Source of the DNA: Phalacrocorax aristotelis
Taxonomy: Eukaryota > Chordata > Aves > Suliformes > Phalacrocoracidae
Assembly: GCF_949628215.1 (NCBI RefSeq)
Contig: NC_134276.1
Span: 32,924,226-32,988,225, forward strand
Direction: 5' to 3'
Length of the DNA stretch: 64,000 nt
Shown here: positions 39,527-52,800 of the stretch, piece by piece
How the letters are laid out: every line of letters begins with the position of its first letter
Position numbering within the stretch: position 1 is the stretch's first letter
Program-made: the position numbers and the translations under genes
The notes under the pieces: generated by a model
Databases searched by the model: none
Told to the model about the DNA's origin: nothing
The model's input: the letters and a program-made list of their open reading frames with translations, nothing else

Positions 39527-39557
<31 letters not shown>
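39527..39557. repeat. TG microsatellite next to a T-run
   Basis: A short (TG)n tract runs directly into about 19 T and then AAAT. It is a simple repeat in the intergenic interval. Confidence 0.85.
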
Positions 39558-39561
<4 letters not shown>

Positions 39562-42500
39562 GGCTTGTTTTGCCATGCTGATTCAAAATGGGTATAGTTT
39601 CAAAAAGCCTTCCAAGAGCAATGGGATTTATTACTGGTTTACAGACCAGTATAAGAAAGCAGATCATCAGAACCACAAGGAACAAAGACAGGATGATGGA
39701 GAAAGGGCTTTTGCCTGTTGCAGTGACAGCCACTGTGGGAGGACTCAGAAGCGGCTGCTGTGAAAAGACCAGCTCAGTCTTCACGTCACGGCTGAAAAGA
39801 ACAGAAATGGCATGTTTGGGTGGGTTATTGTGGAGGGTCACCACTTCCCATTCAGCTGCCAGAGCTGGAAGCATCAGGAAGATGCGTTTCACGCAACAAC
39901 TGGGGCCTGCCCTTGCATTCCTTGCTAACAAGACACCATCTTCATTGGTGAGCACATGAGAAAAATCTGGAGCTGTTGGCTGAAAGACACCGCGTCACTT
40001 TTTTTTTCCCCCAGCATATAAACTGCTGCACACAATTCATACGGACAGAAAATCACATGCGTTTTATTTGAGAATTAGGTAACCAGTCAATTAGAAACTA
40101 TAGGCACTGTATGCAGGTGGGGCGGCTGAAGTTAAGGATGCACGTACAGAAAGTTTTCACAGATTCTGATTTTTAATACTCTATTACTCTTAAATCAACG
40201 TACAATTTATAATTGGCTGAAATAAGAAAATTTACACTTCAGAAACAAAACAAGCCCCTAAGCACAAGCAGCCCTGGACTCCCGGAGCCCTCTGGAGCAT
40301 TTTGAAACTTTTTTTATACAGAAAAAGCTCCTTTCATACTGGACAGAAACCTATTAATGTTTAATCTCAATGCTTCTTTCGAGAAGAACGCTATTTCGAC
40401 AATGCCACTTTTGCTCTATCAACATGACACCATCAAGGCCCTAAACGAAAATGCATTTCTAATGATGTTTATTATTTGGGAAGCGCACTTCATCCAGAAA
40501 AGCCAACATGTGCAGTACACCCACTGACTGCAACAGCAGAAGCAAAAAATAACATAAATGGGTGTTTAAATCAGAAGAGCAGAGATTTTTCCTCAGGTGA
40601 CAGTATTGCTATACCATATTCTAACAATTTTTTTCCAGATCAAATGTCACAGTAGCACAATATTTTGTCCTGAAGATACATACGAAGAAATCAGTAAGTC
40701 TTCCTGAAGTGCTTCTATTGCTTTTAGTTGTCCCTTGGTAAAACAACAGGCTCAACAGGGTTTTTAAAAATTTTTTTGTTATTAACATAAAATATTCCTT
40801 AAAATTCCTCGTAAACATCCAGTTTATCACATGCCTACCGTAAAAGCCTTCTTTTTATTGTCTTAGCTATGAATTCCACACCTATTTGACATTTCAGACC
40901 CTACTCTTGAGCAGGAATATTTAACATCAGTATTAATGAAGGATGTCTATGCCAACACAAAACAATGGCAAGCGCTTTAAAATCTAGGCTGTTAGGCTTT
41001 TCACACCCAGGAAAACCTCCCTGACTTTTTTTTTTGTTTACAAAACAGTTTCCTGATGCACCTGGAGTCGACAGGCTGCAACGCAGGCCGGCACCACAGA
41101 ACAGCAATAGAATCCATTAAATCTGCGTCGGGAGCCGATCGCCAGAAACGTCACCTGGTAATTATGGCGAGTTTTTTTTGTGAAATAAATTCTGGTTTTT
41201 CAAATGAGATTCTGAAAAACCACCCAGTAACATTTCTGCAGAATTGCCTTGCAGCTCATTCAAATTGTAGAGGACAGCTCATCTTTCCCCACAAAAACTT
41301 GCAGAACTTGTGATTTACTGAATTACTGCTTGTTCTAATGACTGCTTGCGGGAATGGTTTGGCATCAGTAAGAGGAGATTAGTTTGTGTATTAATGCAAT
41401 TCAAAAGTTCACTCAATTTACACGAAGTAATGAAAAGCTTAATCTGAACTCTCACCAATTCCACTCTACCCCTATCTCAAGTTTGCAACACGGATTTCAC
41501 CAAGTCTTTGAGAGGCTGCTTCAGAGCAGGAAAAAAAAAAAGATGAAGCAGATGAGAGAAAACACGTTCCCAACTCAAGGCTTCGCTAATCAGAGTGCAC
41601 GTCCCACAGGCGGAGGTGTAACGTACCGCCACACGACCGCGAAGGGGCTGCCTGTGCTCCCGTTACAAGAGCTATCCTCTTGAGCAACACCGTGGAGCCT
41701 CCACTCAAAACACGTCCTCGGAGAGGGCAGGCGACCGCGGTGGGGCCGGAGAGGGCAGCCAGCAAACAGCAGGACGGCAAGATCTGGCCATCTGCAACAT
41801 CTGATGACCGGTTCTCAGTTTGGAGGAAGAGGGACCAAAGAACAAATATGAAAACGAAGCACATAACAAAATCCTAATACAAGCAGCCCTCACCCCTGCT
41901 ACAGACTCGTCTGAATGAGCAAGGACTGCGTGATGGGCTCATGAGATCCGCTCTTTCAGCGTCAGGCAACACCTGAAAATAAATAGATCTCTCAAGGCAT
42001 TAGGGTTTCCAGAAGTGGGCATGAGGGTCATTTTTTGTCAACCATGAAGATTTAGCTAGTCATGCAATACTCACTGTCATTGCTTTAGTTGCCTAAAAAA
42101 CCCACAAATGTTCCTAATACTGCCTTTCCAATTAAGAAATCTACTCTTTCTGAATCGCTAGAGAGATGTCATTTAACCCCCAGCTGCAGAGGAGCTCCCC
42201 AAAAAGGGGAGGGAGACAACTCAGAACCTAGAAACCTAGTGAGGCCTTGCTTGCTGTTTAAAACCCTCCTCTCGCCGCAAAACGAGAAGGCTCAGAAACT
42301 CAAAACTGATTAAAGTAAAACCAGACACAATACAAAACCAGTCCCTCTTCCTCCTGAAGGTAGCAGATATTTCAGATGGCAATATAAACTGTCTATTAAA
42401 AAAAAAAAAGCAGCATCTAAATATATTGTACATAAGCATTCATTTGTGACATTGAAAATTCTCCAAGAATTCTCAGTATGCAGAGACTGGGCCTTGGGCT

Positions 42501-43563
42501 CACGCACACATGCAATGAAATAAGACCAAGTTTTCAGCCACTCGTTTCTGGGGCTCATTGGGTCACTGCTGCGTCAACATGAACCAACCCAGACACCGTC
42601 TGTCATGGCAGCCTTTTTTTAAATTACAGTGAACCCCATGATATTTAATACGGAAAATGTGTCACGCTTCCAAACAAGTTGCCAGCATCTCATATATAAA
42701 ATTATTTTCATATCTAGATATTTTCAGTAACTCCTCAAAAAGGATCCCAAACATTACTCAAGAGAAAAAGGAGGGAAGTACAATTCTAATTCAAAACAAT
42801 ACAACTCTCCCTTCAGCTGCTCCGTGCACACACACAGAAGAGCTAAAGAACTCTAAGCATGGATGTAGATTTTTTAAAATGTCAGACTTCTTTCCTTTCT
42901 GACACCTAAGAGCTGTTCTGATCTGCAAATTAACTGACAAAATAAGCTTTATTTCGATTTTCACATTGTATTTGTTTTTAAAAAAGATGGATTTTCTGGT
43001 GATAAGCTCTACAAATTGAAACTCATTTTCTCTTCTTGTATACTACCATTTTATAATTAAACCTGCAAATCTTGAGGTTTTATTACTTCTGCTACCACTA
43101 GCTCTTCCTGCTATAGTACAGAAATTACCCTGCATACATATAAACCTGTACTTATGTACAGACACAGAATCAGAGACATAAAAGCACTGGGTGGACGTAA
43201 AAGCTGCCATTTGAGTTCATCCTCCCCAGCAGAAACACCAGTCAAGCAGTGTCCTGCCCACAAGCCTAAAGGGGATTTTTCCATGGCCTTCAGGTCGGGC
43301 TCAGCAAGAATATCTTAAACATGGCAGGAGAAAGGGGGAAACTGCCAACTCCATTGCAAGATCAAATCTAGAGCTCCTTAAAATAATACCTATTTTACTT
43401 AATTATTTTTATGCTAACAAAAATTTATATATATCAATGTGTTAAAGTAGCAAACTTACATTATCTTTTATTAAACCAGGACTTCCCTTCACCAGTGTAG
43501 TTACAGGTGATCCTCCTTAACAGAGTATTTACAGACGAGGAGAAATAGTTAAACATCAGGGTA

Positions 43564-43569
43564 TTTATT
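43564..43569 (-). terminator. GPALPP1: Polyadenylation signal AATAAA for GPALPP1
   Basis: The plus strand reads tttatt, giving AATAAA on the minus strand 91 bp after the stop codon. It is the first canonical signal downstream. Further AATAAA words occur near 42948, so a longer 3' UTR is possible. Confidence 0.5.
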
Positions 43570-43659
43570 TTGCATACAAATATTTACAGAAAAATACTTA
43601 AAAAATTAAGTATTCAAAATGCAATTGACTTAACTTCAAAAAAGCTTCATGCTTTTATG

Positions 43660-43878
43660 TTATAAAAACATATTGCCTTTACTGTGCTCAAACTTCGTAT
43701 TGAGGTCTCTGGATTTTCTTATAAGAGCTTTCTTTTGTGCTTCGTCAAATCGATGGACTTTGAGATCCTGGTCTCGGTCAAACGGCCTTCTTTCTTGAGG
43801 TTTGTTCTTTTCTTCGGATGCTTTGCTCTTTAGCTTTTTCTGATGTATGTCCATGAGAGATTCTGACCTCTTTGACTC
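43660..43878 (-). CDS. GPALPP1: GPALPP1 coding exon 8 with stop codon
   Basis: Two hundred and nineteen bases after a TTCCAG acceptor, 72 residues and a TAA at 43660-43662. It encodes [40 protein letters not shown] and the conserved C-terminus NMFL. Confidence 0.97.
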   Translation of the reverse strand, partial: ESKRSESLMDIHQKKLKSKASEEKNKPQERRPFDRDQDLKVHRFDEAQKKALIRKSRDLNTKFEHSKGNMFL

Positions 43879-46800
43879 CTGGAAAATGGAAAGAAGGAAG
43901 AGGAAATAAAGTATTACAAAATATCAACAACATACAGAAAATCCAGATGGAAAGATTGGAATTAGGAAGGCTAAAATTTCCAGAAAAAGTCGACAGCTCA
44001 GTAACTGGAGAACAGAATGATACATTTAGCGCACACAGAGCAGAACGCACGTGTCGTCTTGTTTATGCCAAATAAAATACTAATAATTCACTGACGTTAA
44101 AGATACCCATAATGTTGTTGAACCTCCAGAGGTAGTGGAGATAAATTGTAAAAATAATGCAAAAGAAATATAAAAGCTGCTCTGCCATTATTAAGCAGAG
44201 ACAAATGAAGTCAACATGTCAAGAGAAACACCTCAAAGTACAGGCCCAGTTTCTTATACACTTCCCCACAGCATCCGGTTTTGGTCAGTGCTAATACCCT
44301 TTCAACCTTACTCTCATGCACTACTGTTTTTTTAACTTGTACTCTTAACTTTTCAGTACTTGAATCACCTGTTGCGAGGCCATAGGACAAAGTCACAGGT
44401 TTGAGCTAGAGAACATACTTTGCCAAGTCAAGGACTTTAGTTGCGTTTACTAAAGAGCAGGAACCAGCCCAAATACAGCATAAAACTTTTGCTCATTTCA
44501 GAGGAGCAGGATTAGTTCTCACAAGACTATGTGGCCCCTCTTTTACTCAGGTAAAGCCTATTTGTGTATCCCTAAGTAGTCAATTTCTCAAACTCAAATA
44601 TTTACAAACCAGACAGATCAGTCCAAACCAATTCTCTCATCGGAGAGAGCAAAAGATAAGCAGCTCTGTCCTCTCCTGTCTAGGAACACGAGATATTTAT
44701 TCTGAAGGTTCATTTCCCTTCTCTCCCTGTGCAAACACTTACTTCATCACACATACGAATAATAATCGATATGTGACATAAGAAATTTTTTTTATGGAAA
44801 ACAGAAAATGGACAATACTTAGTCATGGTGTAACTGCGTCAATGTTGACAGAATTGCACTAGGGAATGTGTATGTAATCAGCACCGAGAGAATTAACTGT
44901 AAGAAATCATTTAAAAAATGAAAGATCCTGTTTTATGAATGTATCCTTGATAAAGGTCAGTGGAGAAAAACATAGGAAAGAATAGAGGAAAAAACTTAAT
45001 AAAACCCCAACCACCCAAAAATCAGAAGAGAGCTGATTAAAAAAGTAAAAAATAAAAAACACCAAAACAAAAAAAAGAACCCAAGAAACACTGTTCTTAA
45101 ACAACATGCTGCCTTCAATTTTTTTTGAGAGAACTCCATTAGCCTTTGAAACAGTAAAGACCCATATATGTTTTATTTTGGCAATGGTACAGAGCAAAGC
45201 CCGTAGTTTTACATGAAAATTACTCTACTATATTCAGAATAACAGTAGAAACAGACAATACAGAAGAAATTTAAGACAGCATGCTAATAGCTGTGGATTT
45301 GCAAGCCTCTAAGTCAAGAGGGACATGTGACTTAATGAGCTACAAATAAATTATTGAAAGTGCCAGATAAACTTCAATCATGCAATATAAGCCAAGGCTG
45401 TGATTCTCAAGTTAATTATACTCTCGAGGGACCAGATTGCCTTCCATAAGACGTCAAGCCATAAATCAGGGAAGAACTGGAACGAGCAGCTGTAAGGCAG
45501 GCAATAGGCCATATACTCTGGTGGACAGGGTTGGCAGACAGAAAAGTGAGAGGGAATTTGATATAGAGTTCAGATTTCTTGTAATCAATATCTGTCTGTG
45601 AAAATTATCTGCTTCTGCAGAGATGGAGAAAAACTTCATGTAATAATGCTGTTGTAATGAGCAGTTAATGTAATTAACTACATAGTGTAATTAACGCATT
45701 CATCTGCTTAGGCCATCAAGCTTCTTTTGGGTTAATGCACATTTTGTCCTAAAAGTTAAAAATTTACTACTGATTTATTCTTGGGATGTTGGTAATTTGG
45801 TGAAGCAAGCTAAGATTTGGATTAAGGTTGTTTGCTCCCAGCAGCCATGTCCTGACCTGAGGATGACTTAAGGAAAACAGCACCTAAAACTGGCAAGATA
45901 TACACAAGCCCCAGTTCTGTCACACTGTTCTCAGCAGCAGCTTGAGGACCCAATCCTGCTCTTGTTGAAGTCCATGGCAAATGTTCTAATGACTTAAACG
46001 GCAGTAGATTTGGGTACTAAATGGGAAGACTGCAGTGGCATCACCATGGAAACCAGCAGCGCTAGCAATGAGAACCAGAAGAAAAGATTGAAGGATTAGA
46101 AGAAATGCAGGAAAAGGAAGTATTTTGCTATTACACTTACATTGTATGAAGTCACCTGTTCAACAAGTCTCTTGTCTCTCCCAGACAATACAATTTCTTC
46201 ATTATCCTTACCAGTTGACTTTTTTGCCTCTTCTCTTTCCTGATGAGTAGAAGCAAATCACACACTATAGTAATCAATGTCTGAAGTAAAAAGCAAGGAA
46301 AACTATATTTACTTTAATTAAATCTGAAGGGTAGAGGCCACGATAAAGGCTACCAGATATTTTTTGCTCAGCTTGATAAAAGAAGAAACTGGACACACTG
46401 TAACTGGAAATTCAATGAGCTGATACAGAGTACCTCACTACTGCAGAAGGGAGAGGGAATAAATTAATATTGTTACTTAAAAATCGTTATTTCCTTGCCT
46501 TTACCTTTAAGCCTGAATTAATAAATTCTGATAACAAAGAAAAATCTGGAAAAAAAATTGTATTGAACAGCTCAGGGTATCTTGACTCTGTTTTCACAGA
46601 ATATCAACAACGTACATACTGCCTGCAGGCATATATGAATGGATAAATGCTCACCTTGGCTTTTCTCTCTCTGTCAGCTGGAGTATCTGTCCAAATAGAT
46701 CTATCACCCGATTTGTCATCTGCTCTTCTCTTGAATGTTCTTGGGCCAAATCCAAAGCTTTTCAATTCAGGTGGAAGCTCTGTCATCCACGATTCCCTAG

Positions 46801-49800
46801 TAATTTGCTTGGGTTCATCCTTTACAGAAGAAATAGTGAGGGGGGAGGAGAGAGTGAAAAAGGCATAATAAAAAAATGTTGTCTGAAGCTCTTAGCTTCC
46901 AGCAGAAATAATGGATTTTTTCTTTATCTTAACAACTGCAAACACTCAGCATCCCAAGCAGAACTGCAACTGGGTTCACATAGAAGTAGGCAAAGAAAAA
47001 ACACAAATACACTCCACCAACAAAATATTAGAAATTAATAAATCCAACTTACGCAGTCTGCTGAAGTAAGTTTTTCCTTCATTCTCTGAGCTCTGCGTTC
47101 AAATTCTTTAGTCACATCAGAATCCACTGGTCCTTTTGCAGGCATTGGGCCTATAAGATTGTCTTCTTCCTCACTACTATCCGTTACCTTCCAAAAATAA
47201 AATGTTTTTCTCAACCATCGTGCTAAGACCATCAATAAACACTTCAGCTTCATAGGATTAGAATGATTTTGTCTAGAAGAGCAAATAAACCTAATGCAAT
47301 GCATCTGCCAGTCAGATGACAAAAACCTGGACTAAACCTCCAGATTAGACCTGTTCTAGCACTGTAACATGGATACTTAGTCTCCGCATTTCCAAAAGCA
47401 CCATCTCTGTGGCAACACCACTGGTGAACACAGTGGCAATACACAAAGTCCTGCTGCTTTAGACTGCTCTGCACACAGCCACGTAGCCTCTGTGACCATA
47501 GGTAACTTTGAAACACACAAGCATACATACTTTGGGCTTTACCATCCTAAGCAACATTTGGATGCATCTCCATAATAAGGATTGCAATTTCGTGCTGCAT
47601 GAACTGTCTTGAGCTCAGATTCTGTTAGGATGCTAGAAAGATTAACATGCAAGCTAGGGTACAGTGGCATGCACAGTACTACACCCCTGGGCATATAGTA
47701 TCTGCCAATCTAATCTCTTGGTTCTGTCATTCAATTCTTCAATCCCTTCTGATGTTGCATTCTAAGCAATTATTTGGACAATGGCTCAAAAAACTGAGTT
47801 TGAAATGTTCTAGGTATCAGTAAGAATCTTTGTGGATGCCAGTGGTTGTACAGAAAGCTTACAGGTCCCTCCCAAGTTAAAGCAGTACAGATGTGGACAG
47901 AAAATCGTGATGCCACAGTGTCCTGGAAGCAAAGCTAAGGCGCCCAAGATCTACAGAATTGAACAGATTTAGCTACAGCCTGAATGTGGGTGATAAAGCA
48001 ATGGGAGTAGGATGACATCATGCCTGTATACTCAGAAAGCACAGAGCATTACTTAAGAATATTAAAAATGAGTGCGGCCAGCAGGGCAAGGGAGGTTATC
48101 CTCCCCCTCTACTCTGCCCTAGTGAGGCAACATCTGGAGTACTGGGTCCAAATTCTGGGCTCCCCAGTTCAAGAAAGACTGGGAACTACTGGAGAGAGCC
48201 CAGCAGAGAGCTACGAAGATGATCAGGGGATTGGAACATCTCTCTTATGAGGAAAGGCTGAGAGACCTTGGTTTGTTCAGCCTGGAGAAGAGAAGACTGA
48301 GGGGGGATCTCATTAATGCTTATAAACATCTGAAGGGAGGGTGTCAAGAGGATGGGACTGGACTCTTTTTCAGTGGTGCCCAGAGACAGGACAAGGGGCA
48401 ATGGGCACAAGTTGGAACACAGGAAGTTCCACCTCAATATGAGGAAAAACTTCTTTCCTGTGAGGGTGCCAGAGCAGTGGCACAGGCTGCCCAGGGAGGC
48501 TGTGGAGTCCCTTCCCTGGAGACATTCAAACCCGCCTGGATGCAGTCCTGTGCCCCCTGCTGTGGGTGTCCCTGCTCAAGCAGTGGGGTTGGACAAGATG
48601 ATCTCCATGGGTCCCTTCCAACCCCTGCCATTCTTTGATTCTGGATATAAGGTGGTGGCAAAGAAGTTTCAAATGAAGGATGCAGACGGGGGTGGGGGGG
48701 TGGGGAACGGCTTGTTTTTGTCATACCAAACTTCAGTTACCAGGTGGACATCCTAGAACCAAGACATGACACTGACAGATAAGGGCTCACAAGCAATGGC
48801 AAAAACAGTATCAGGAGCCTTCTGTGTAAAGTAAGTCGACCAAGGCAGAGGTGACCCAGTGTAGAACACAAGAACAGAACACAGAACCTCACTAGAAGAG
48901 TCACCTACTGGGAGCATGGGGAGGATGAGTGAAAGGAGGAAGAGAGCAGGAAAGGTATCCTGTTACACTGAGTTCAAGCCTAATACTTCAGGCTGCTCAT
49001 AGCTGGCATCTCACTGCTGTAGAGGGATTTGGGCTAAGACAGTGGGTGTGATATTAGCCACGTTACTCCTACATGTGCCATTTGCTCTAGAAACTGGCGT
49101 GCTTCAATGATGCTGCTCCAAGCTAGCAAGCCAGTTGCTCCTGCCTGCCTTTAGGTAAAAGCAGCAGGGAAGGCAAGCTTCAGGTAACAAGAGACACAGC
49201 TACGTATGGCTGTGGACCACAAGATGCAAGAAGAGGCTTAGCAAATTTAATGGCTGTATGACCAGTTGCATGAACTAGATCTGAAAGACTGAGAAGGGTG
49301 AGAAGCAGCTGGTCATCTATGAATGCCCTCAATGCAAGGTGGTAACACCAATTTCTCTCATCATTTTTCTCAAAAACATATACATAGTCAAGCTTTCACT
49401 AATTACCTACCATTGCCATATTGCTTCAACTTTTAGCAAATGGGGTGACTGCACTGTCTCTCTCTCTTTTTTTTGTTAAAGGAGGAGATGGTGGTGAAGA
49501 GGAATAACCATCTTGAGAAATCAAGGAAGTAAGACACTTCCCTCTCTCTGTGTGCAAACAAATAAAAAATGCAAAGATATAAGACTTTCATAATAAATTG
49601 TACTGTAAAGTACTTGAGGATGAAAGACAAATTCCCTGCTGAGTTTTAATTGAAGAAGCACGTCTTGTTTCCTTTCTCATTAGTCTTACGTTCAATACAC
49701 TCCATTACCACCTGCCTCAAACAAGATGAAATGAAACAAACATTAAAAAACACAACCTTCAAGATGACGGGGAAATCAATATAAAGGGAAGAGTCAGCAT

Positions 49801-52800
49801 GGAGTAAGCTGCCCCTAAAGATGCACTAGAATACAAAATAATTAAATAAATATCAAAATAAACAAGAAAAATTATTCATCATATTAAAAGGTAAAAAAAA
49901 GATAAAGTATTACTAGAAAGAAAAAAGTAGAATAAGTATCGTTCTGCAATAGCTGTAACAAAGCTGATGCTAGAAGATCTATTTATGAGGAAAGAGACTT
50001 TTTTGTTTGTAAAATATATAAGCAGATCAGTTTTGACATTGCTGCCTCAAGAGATAAATTGCTTAATCGCTATTTGGAGCCATTAGACTATGAGTATCTT
50101 AAAAATGTCAAACAATCATTCTTCATGAAGTATTATGACAACTCTTGCTGTAGGAGGCTGGAGAATGATATACTTCGCAACTACTAATCAAAAAATGAAG
50201 TTCCAGAGCAGCCTTTGTCTCATTCCTTCCTGGCATGTCCTGCATGTCCCTGGGAGTTAAAGTATTTTAGAAATAAAGAGAATAACTGTTAATTAGAAAC
50301 ACAGAATCATAGAATCATTAAGGTTGGAAAAGACCTCTAAGATCATCAAGCCCAACGGCCAACCCAACACCACCATGCTTCCTAAACCATGCCCTGAAGT
50401 GCCACGTCTACATGTTTTTTGAACACCTCCAGGGATGGCGACTCCACGTCTCTGGGCAGCCTCTTCCAATGCCTGACCACTCTTTCAGTAAAGAAATTTT
50501 TACTGATATCCAATTCTTACAAGGAATTAATATTTAGTTTATCATAGCATGAGAAAGATTCAGTTGCCTAAACACTGGTACCCAGCACCATTTTTAATGT
50601 CTTAGGGATCCTGCCAGGCTTAAAAGGTGCTGCTCAGGAAGGACGTGAGCTTCTCTAAGGTGCTACTCCCCGTCTGCCAGCCCGCTACAGATAATTCACA
50701 GCCCTCAGAATGGTACCAGAGGCCCGTGTTTAGGGAGCTGAATCTTCACAATACTTCTAGCTGTGTTTTATCACACATCTTATTCCTGAATGTTCTTTAA
50801 TAGTACATACATTATTTTGCAGCTAGGGATTAGACAATAGGATTTCTACCTAGTCTTTACCTAACCTCACGAGACCAGCCAAAAAACACAAACCAAAAAA
50901 CTGTGTCAGTGTCAGTGCCCTGCTCTGCCTCACTCCCAGTTACAGATATCATCTTGCTATTGATAAGAACGAGTGACTCTGTAGTGTCATTCTTGATTGC
51001 GTTCTTTTGTATAAACTTATTTAATGCACCCACTAATAAACATTTTTAAGGAGGTGAAGATATGTGAAATATTCAATCATTTTGCTTCCCCATCAGCAAA
51101 GGGGTAAAAGCTTGAATTACAGATAAATATTTTCATTCTAACAGGCTGCATTATTTCTTTAATGTCTTTAAAAATTTGAACTTTGCCAAGATGTTCACTT
51201 GTGAAGGACATCACACCAAAAGAAAGGATGGAAAAACATTACCATGATTGCAGTTTAGGATGCCTAGATATTGTGTTCAGTGAGCGCATCAGCTGTTTAA
51301 CAGCTAAATCACAACAAACAGGCCAGCCTTTTTCTTTTTTTAAGGCTTATTTACTCTTCAGTATTTGACTCAGGCAAAAATATGCCAGACACTTTCTGGT
51401 CTAAAATTAAACTGTCATGCTGAAAAGTATGTCTAGTAGACTTTTTCAGGCTCCTACTTGTTTAAGCATTTCAGATAGCTTGTACTAAAACAAAAGGCTT
51501 CTGTTTTCACAAACCTGGGTATGGAATTCTGACGAAACAGACGGTCCTATGGAACATCTGCTATTCCCAGTGTCCTGTGAAGGTTTCTTAAAGCCAGGTG
51601 GTAATGCAGGACCTATAATGGGCCTTGAGAGGGAAAAAAAATTGAAATCTTGGTTTTCAGTTGAGGGGGGAAAAAATCCTGGAAGTAACATAAACAACAT
51701 GGAGAGTACATTAAATTACAGTCTTCCACTGTTTGCTGCAGGAAAAAATGTAATAGATTAATATAAAAATAAAAAATAAATGTTGATGAGAAGTATGATT
51801 CTCCATCCTCCCCATGTCAAGTGTGCCCCCTATGTGCACACTATAGAAATAACTGAATAAGAAGAGTTTCTCTGTTTTCCAGGAGGACCTCTGCACACAG
51901 CTAGGATGCAAGAAAACTGCAAAAGTTGCAGCATGTAGTGAAGGACGTCCACTTATTTCTTCCCTAAGCTTCCTTCACCAGATTCAAGAGCAATGAAGAG
52001 GTGGGAAGTCAAGTATACGCTACTCTCTCTAGCAACAAAGCCAATTTCGTTCATTCTTGTCTTGCACCACAGTTTCACTGTCCTTCAATAAACAGAATCA
52101 GCGAACTGCTCTGATTTTAAGTTTATTCTCCCCTGGAGTCGGGACAAGAGAAGAAAAGTTTTGTGATCCCAGGCAACTTCGTGGACTTGTTTTTACACAG
52201 CAGCTCTGCAAGCAGTACAATTCAAGTGTCTCCATGAACACAGAAAGGTGAGAATCTCTTTCCAATAGTGAAAACATTTCAAAGCAAACTACAAACTTGC
52301 TTGCAGTACTGAAAAGACTTTTGTATGAGTTCCTCTTAATAATGCACCACGTTTTTCAAAACTAATAAAAGCTAATTAAAAACTTAAACAATTATCACCT
52401 GCAGAAATATCCAAGTGACAGTATTCTCACACTGTATCAGGAGAGACCTTGTTTATTATAATCTTCAGTTTCTGAGCTTTAGGGTGATCAAATGTAACAC
52501 AACATGAATTGCATTATGCTAATGATGGTCTTCTACTACACCCCGTATAATCTAATCAGTACAGTCCTGCTGTAGTGATATTATTGTCAGCATTTGAAGA
52601 GGGGAAATAAAAAGCAGGAAGTCCTGCCAAAAAGCCCACCACAGACTGGCAGACACAAGCAATAAATGTGAGCTCAGGCCAGGATGAGGGCACTGGTGAG
52701 GTTTCAAACCCAGGCAAGAGGTCTGGGTTAAATTTGAAGTTCCACCCCCACCTAGCTGCTGCAAAAAAGAAACAGCTTTTATTTTCCTTTGTTCATTTCT

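Larger units (their letters stand above)
18961..43560. other. Gene-poor interval between GTF2F2 and GPALPP1
   Basis: About 25 kb in which I find no exon chain, RNA gene or conserved protein. It holds CR1 copies (19181-19705, 21047-21565, 35207-35530), an older CR1-like fragment (about 19900-20300) and simple repeats. Long open frames here (for example minus 36219-36764, plus 33775-34341, minus 37224-37667) encode nothing I recognise and overlap equally long frames on other strands, so I treat them as chance. Mammalian synteny also predicts no protein gene in this gap. Enhancers or lncRNAs cannot be excluded. Confidence 0.7.
47188..51514 (-). other. GPALPP1: GPALPP1 intron 4
   Basis: A GT-AG intron of 4327 bp. 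It contains two CR1 insertions in opposite orientations (48070-48646 plus, 50301-50515 minus). The rest is unique AT-rich sequence. Confidence 0.88.

Noticed and set aside
48219-48756. Two overlapping plus-strand open frames of about 135 codons
   Set aside because: Both are frames of the CR1 copy at 48070-48646.
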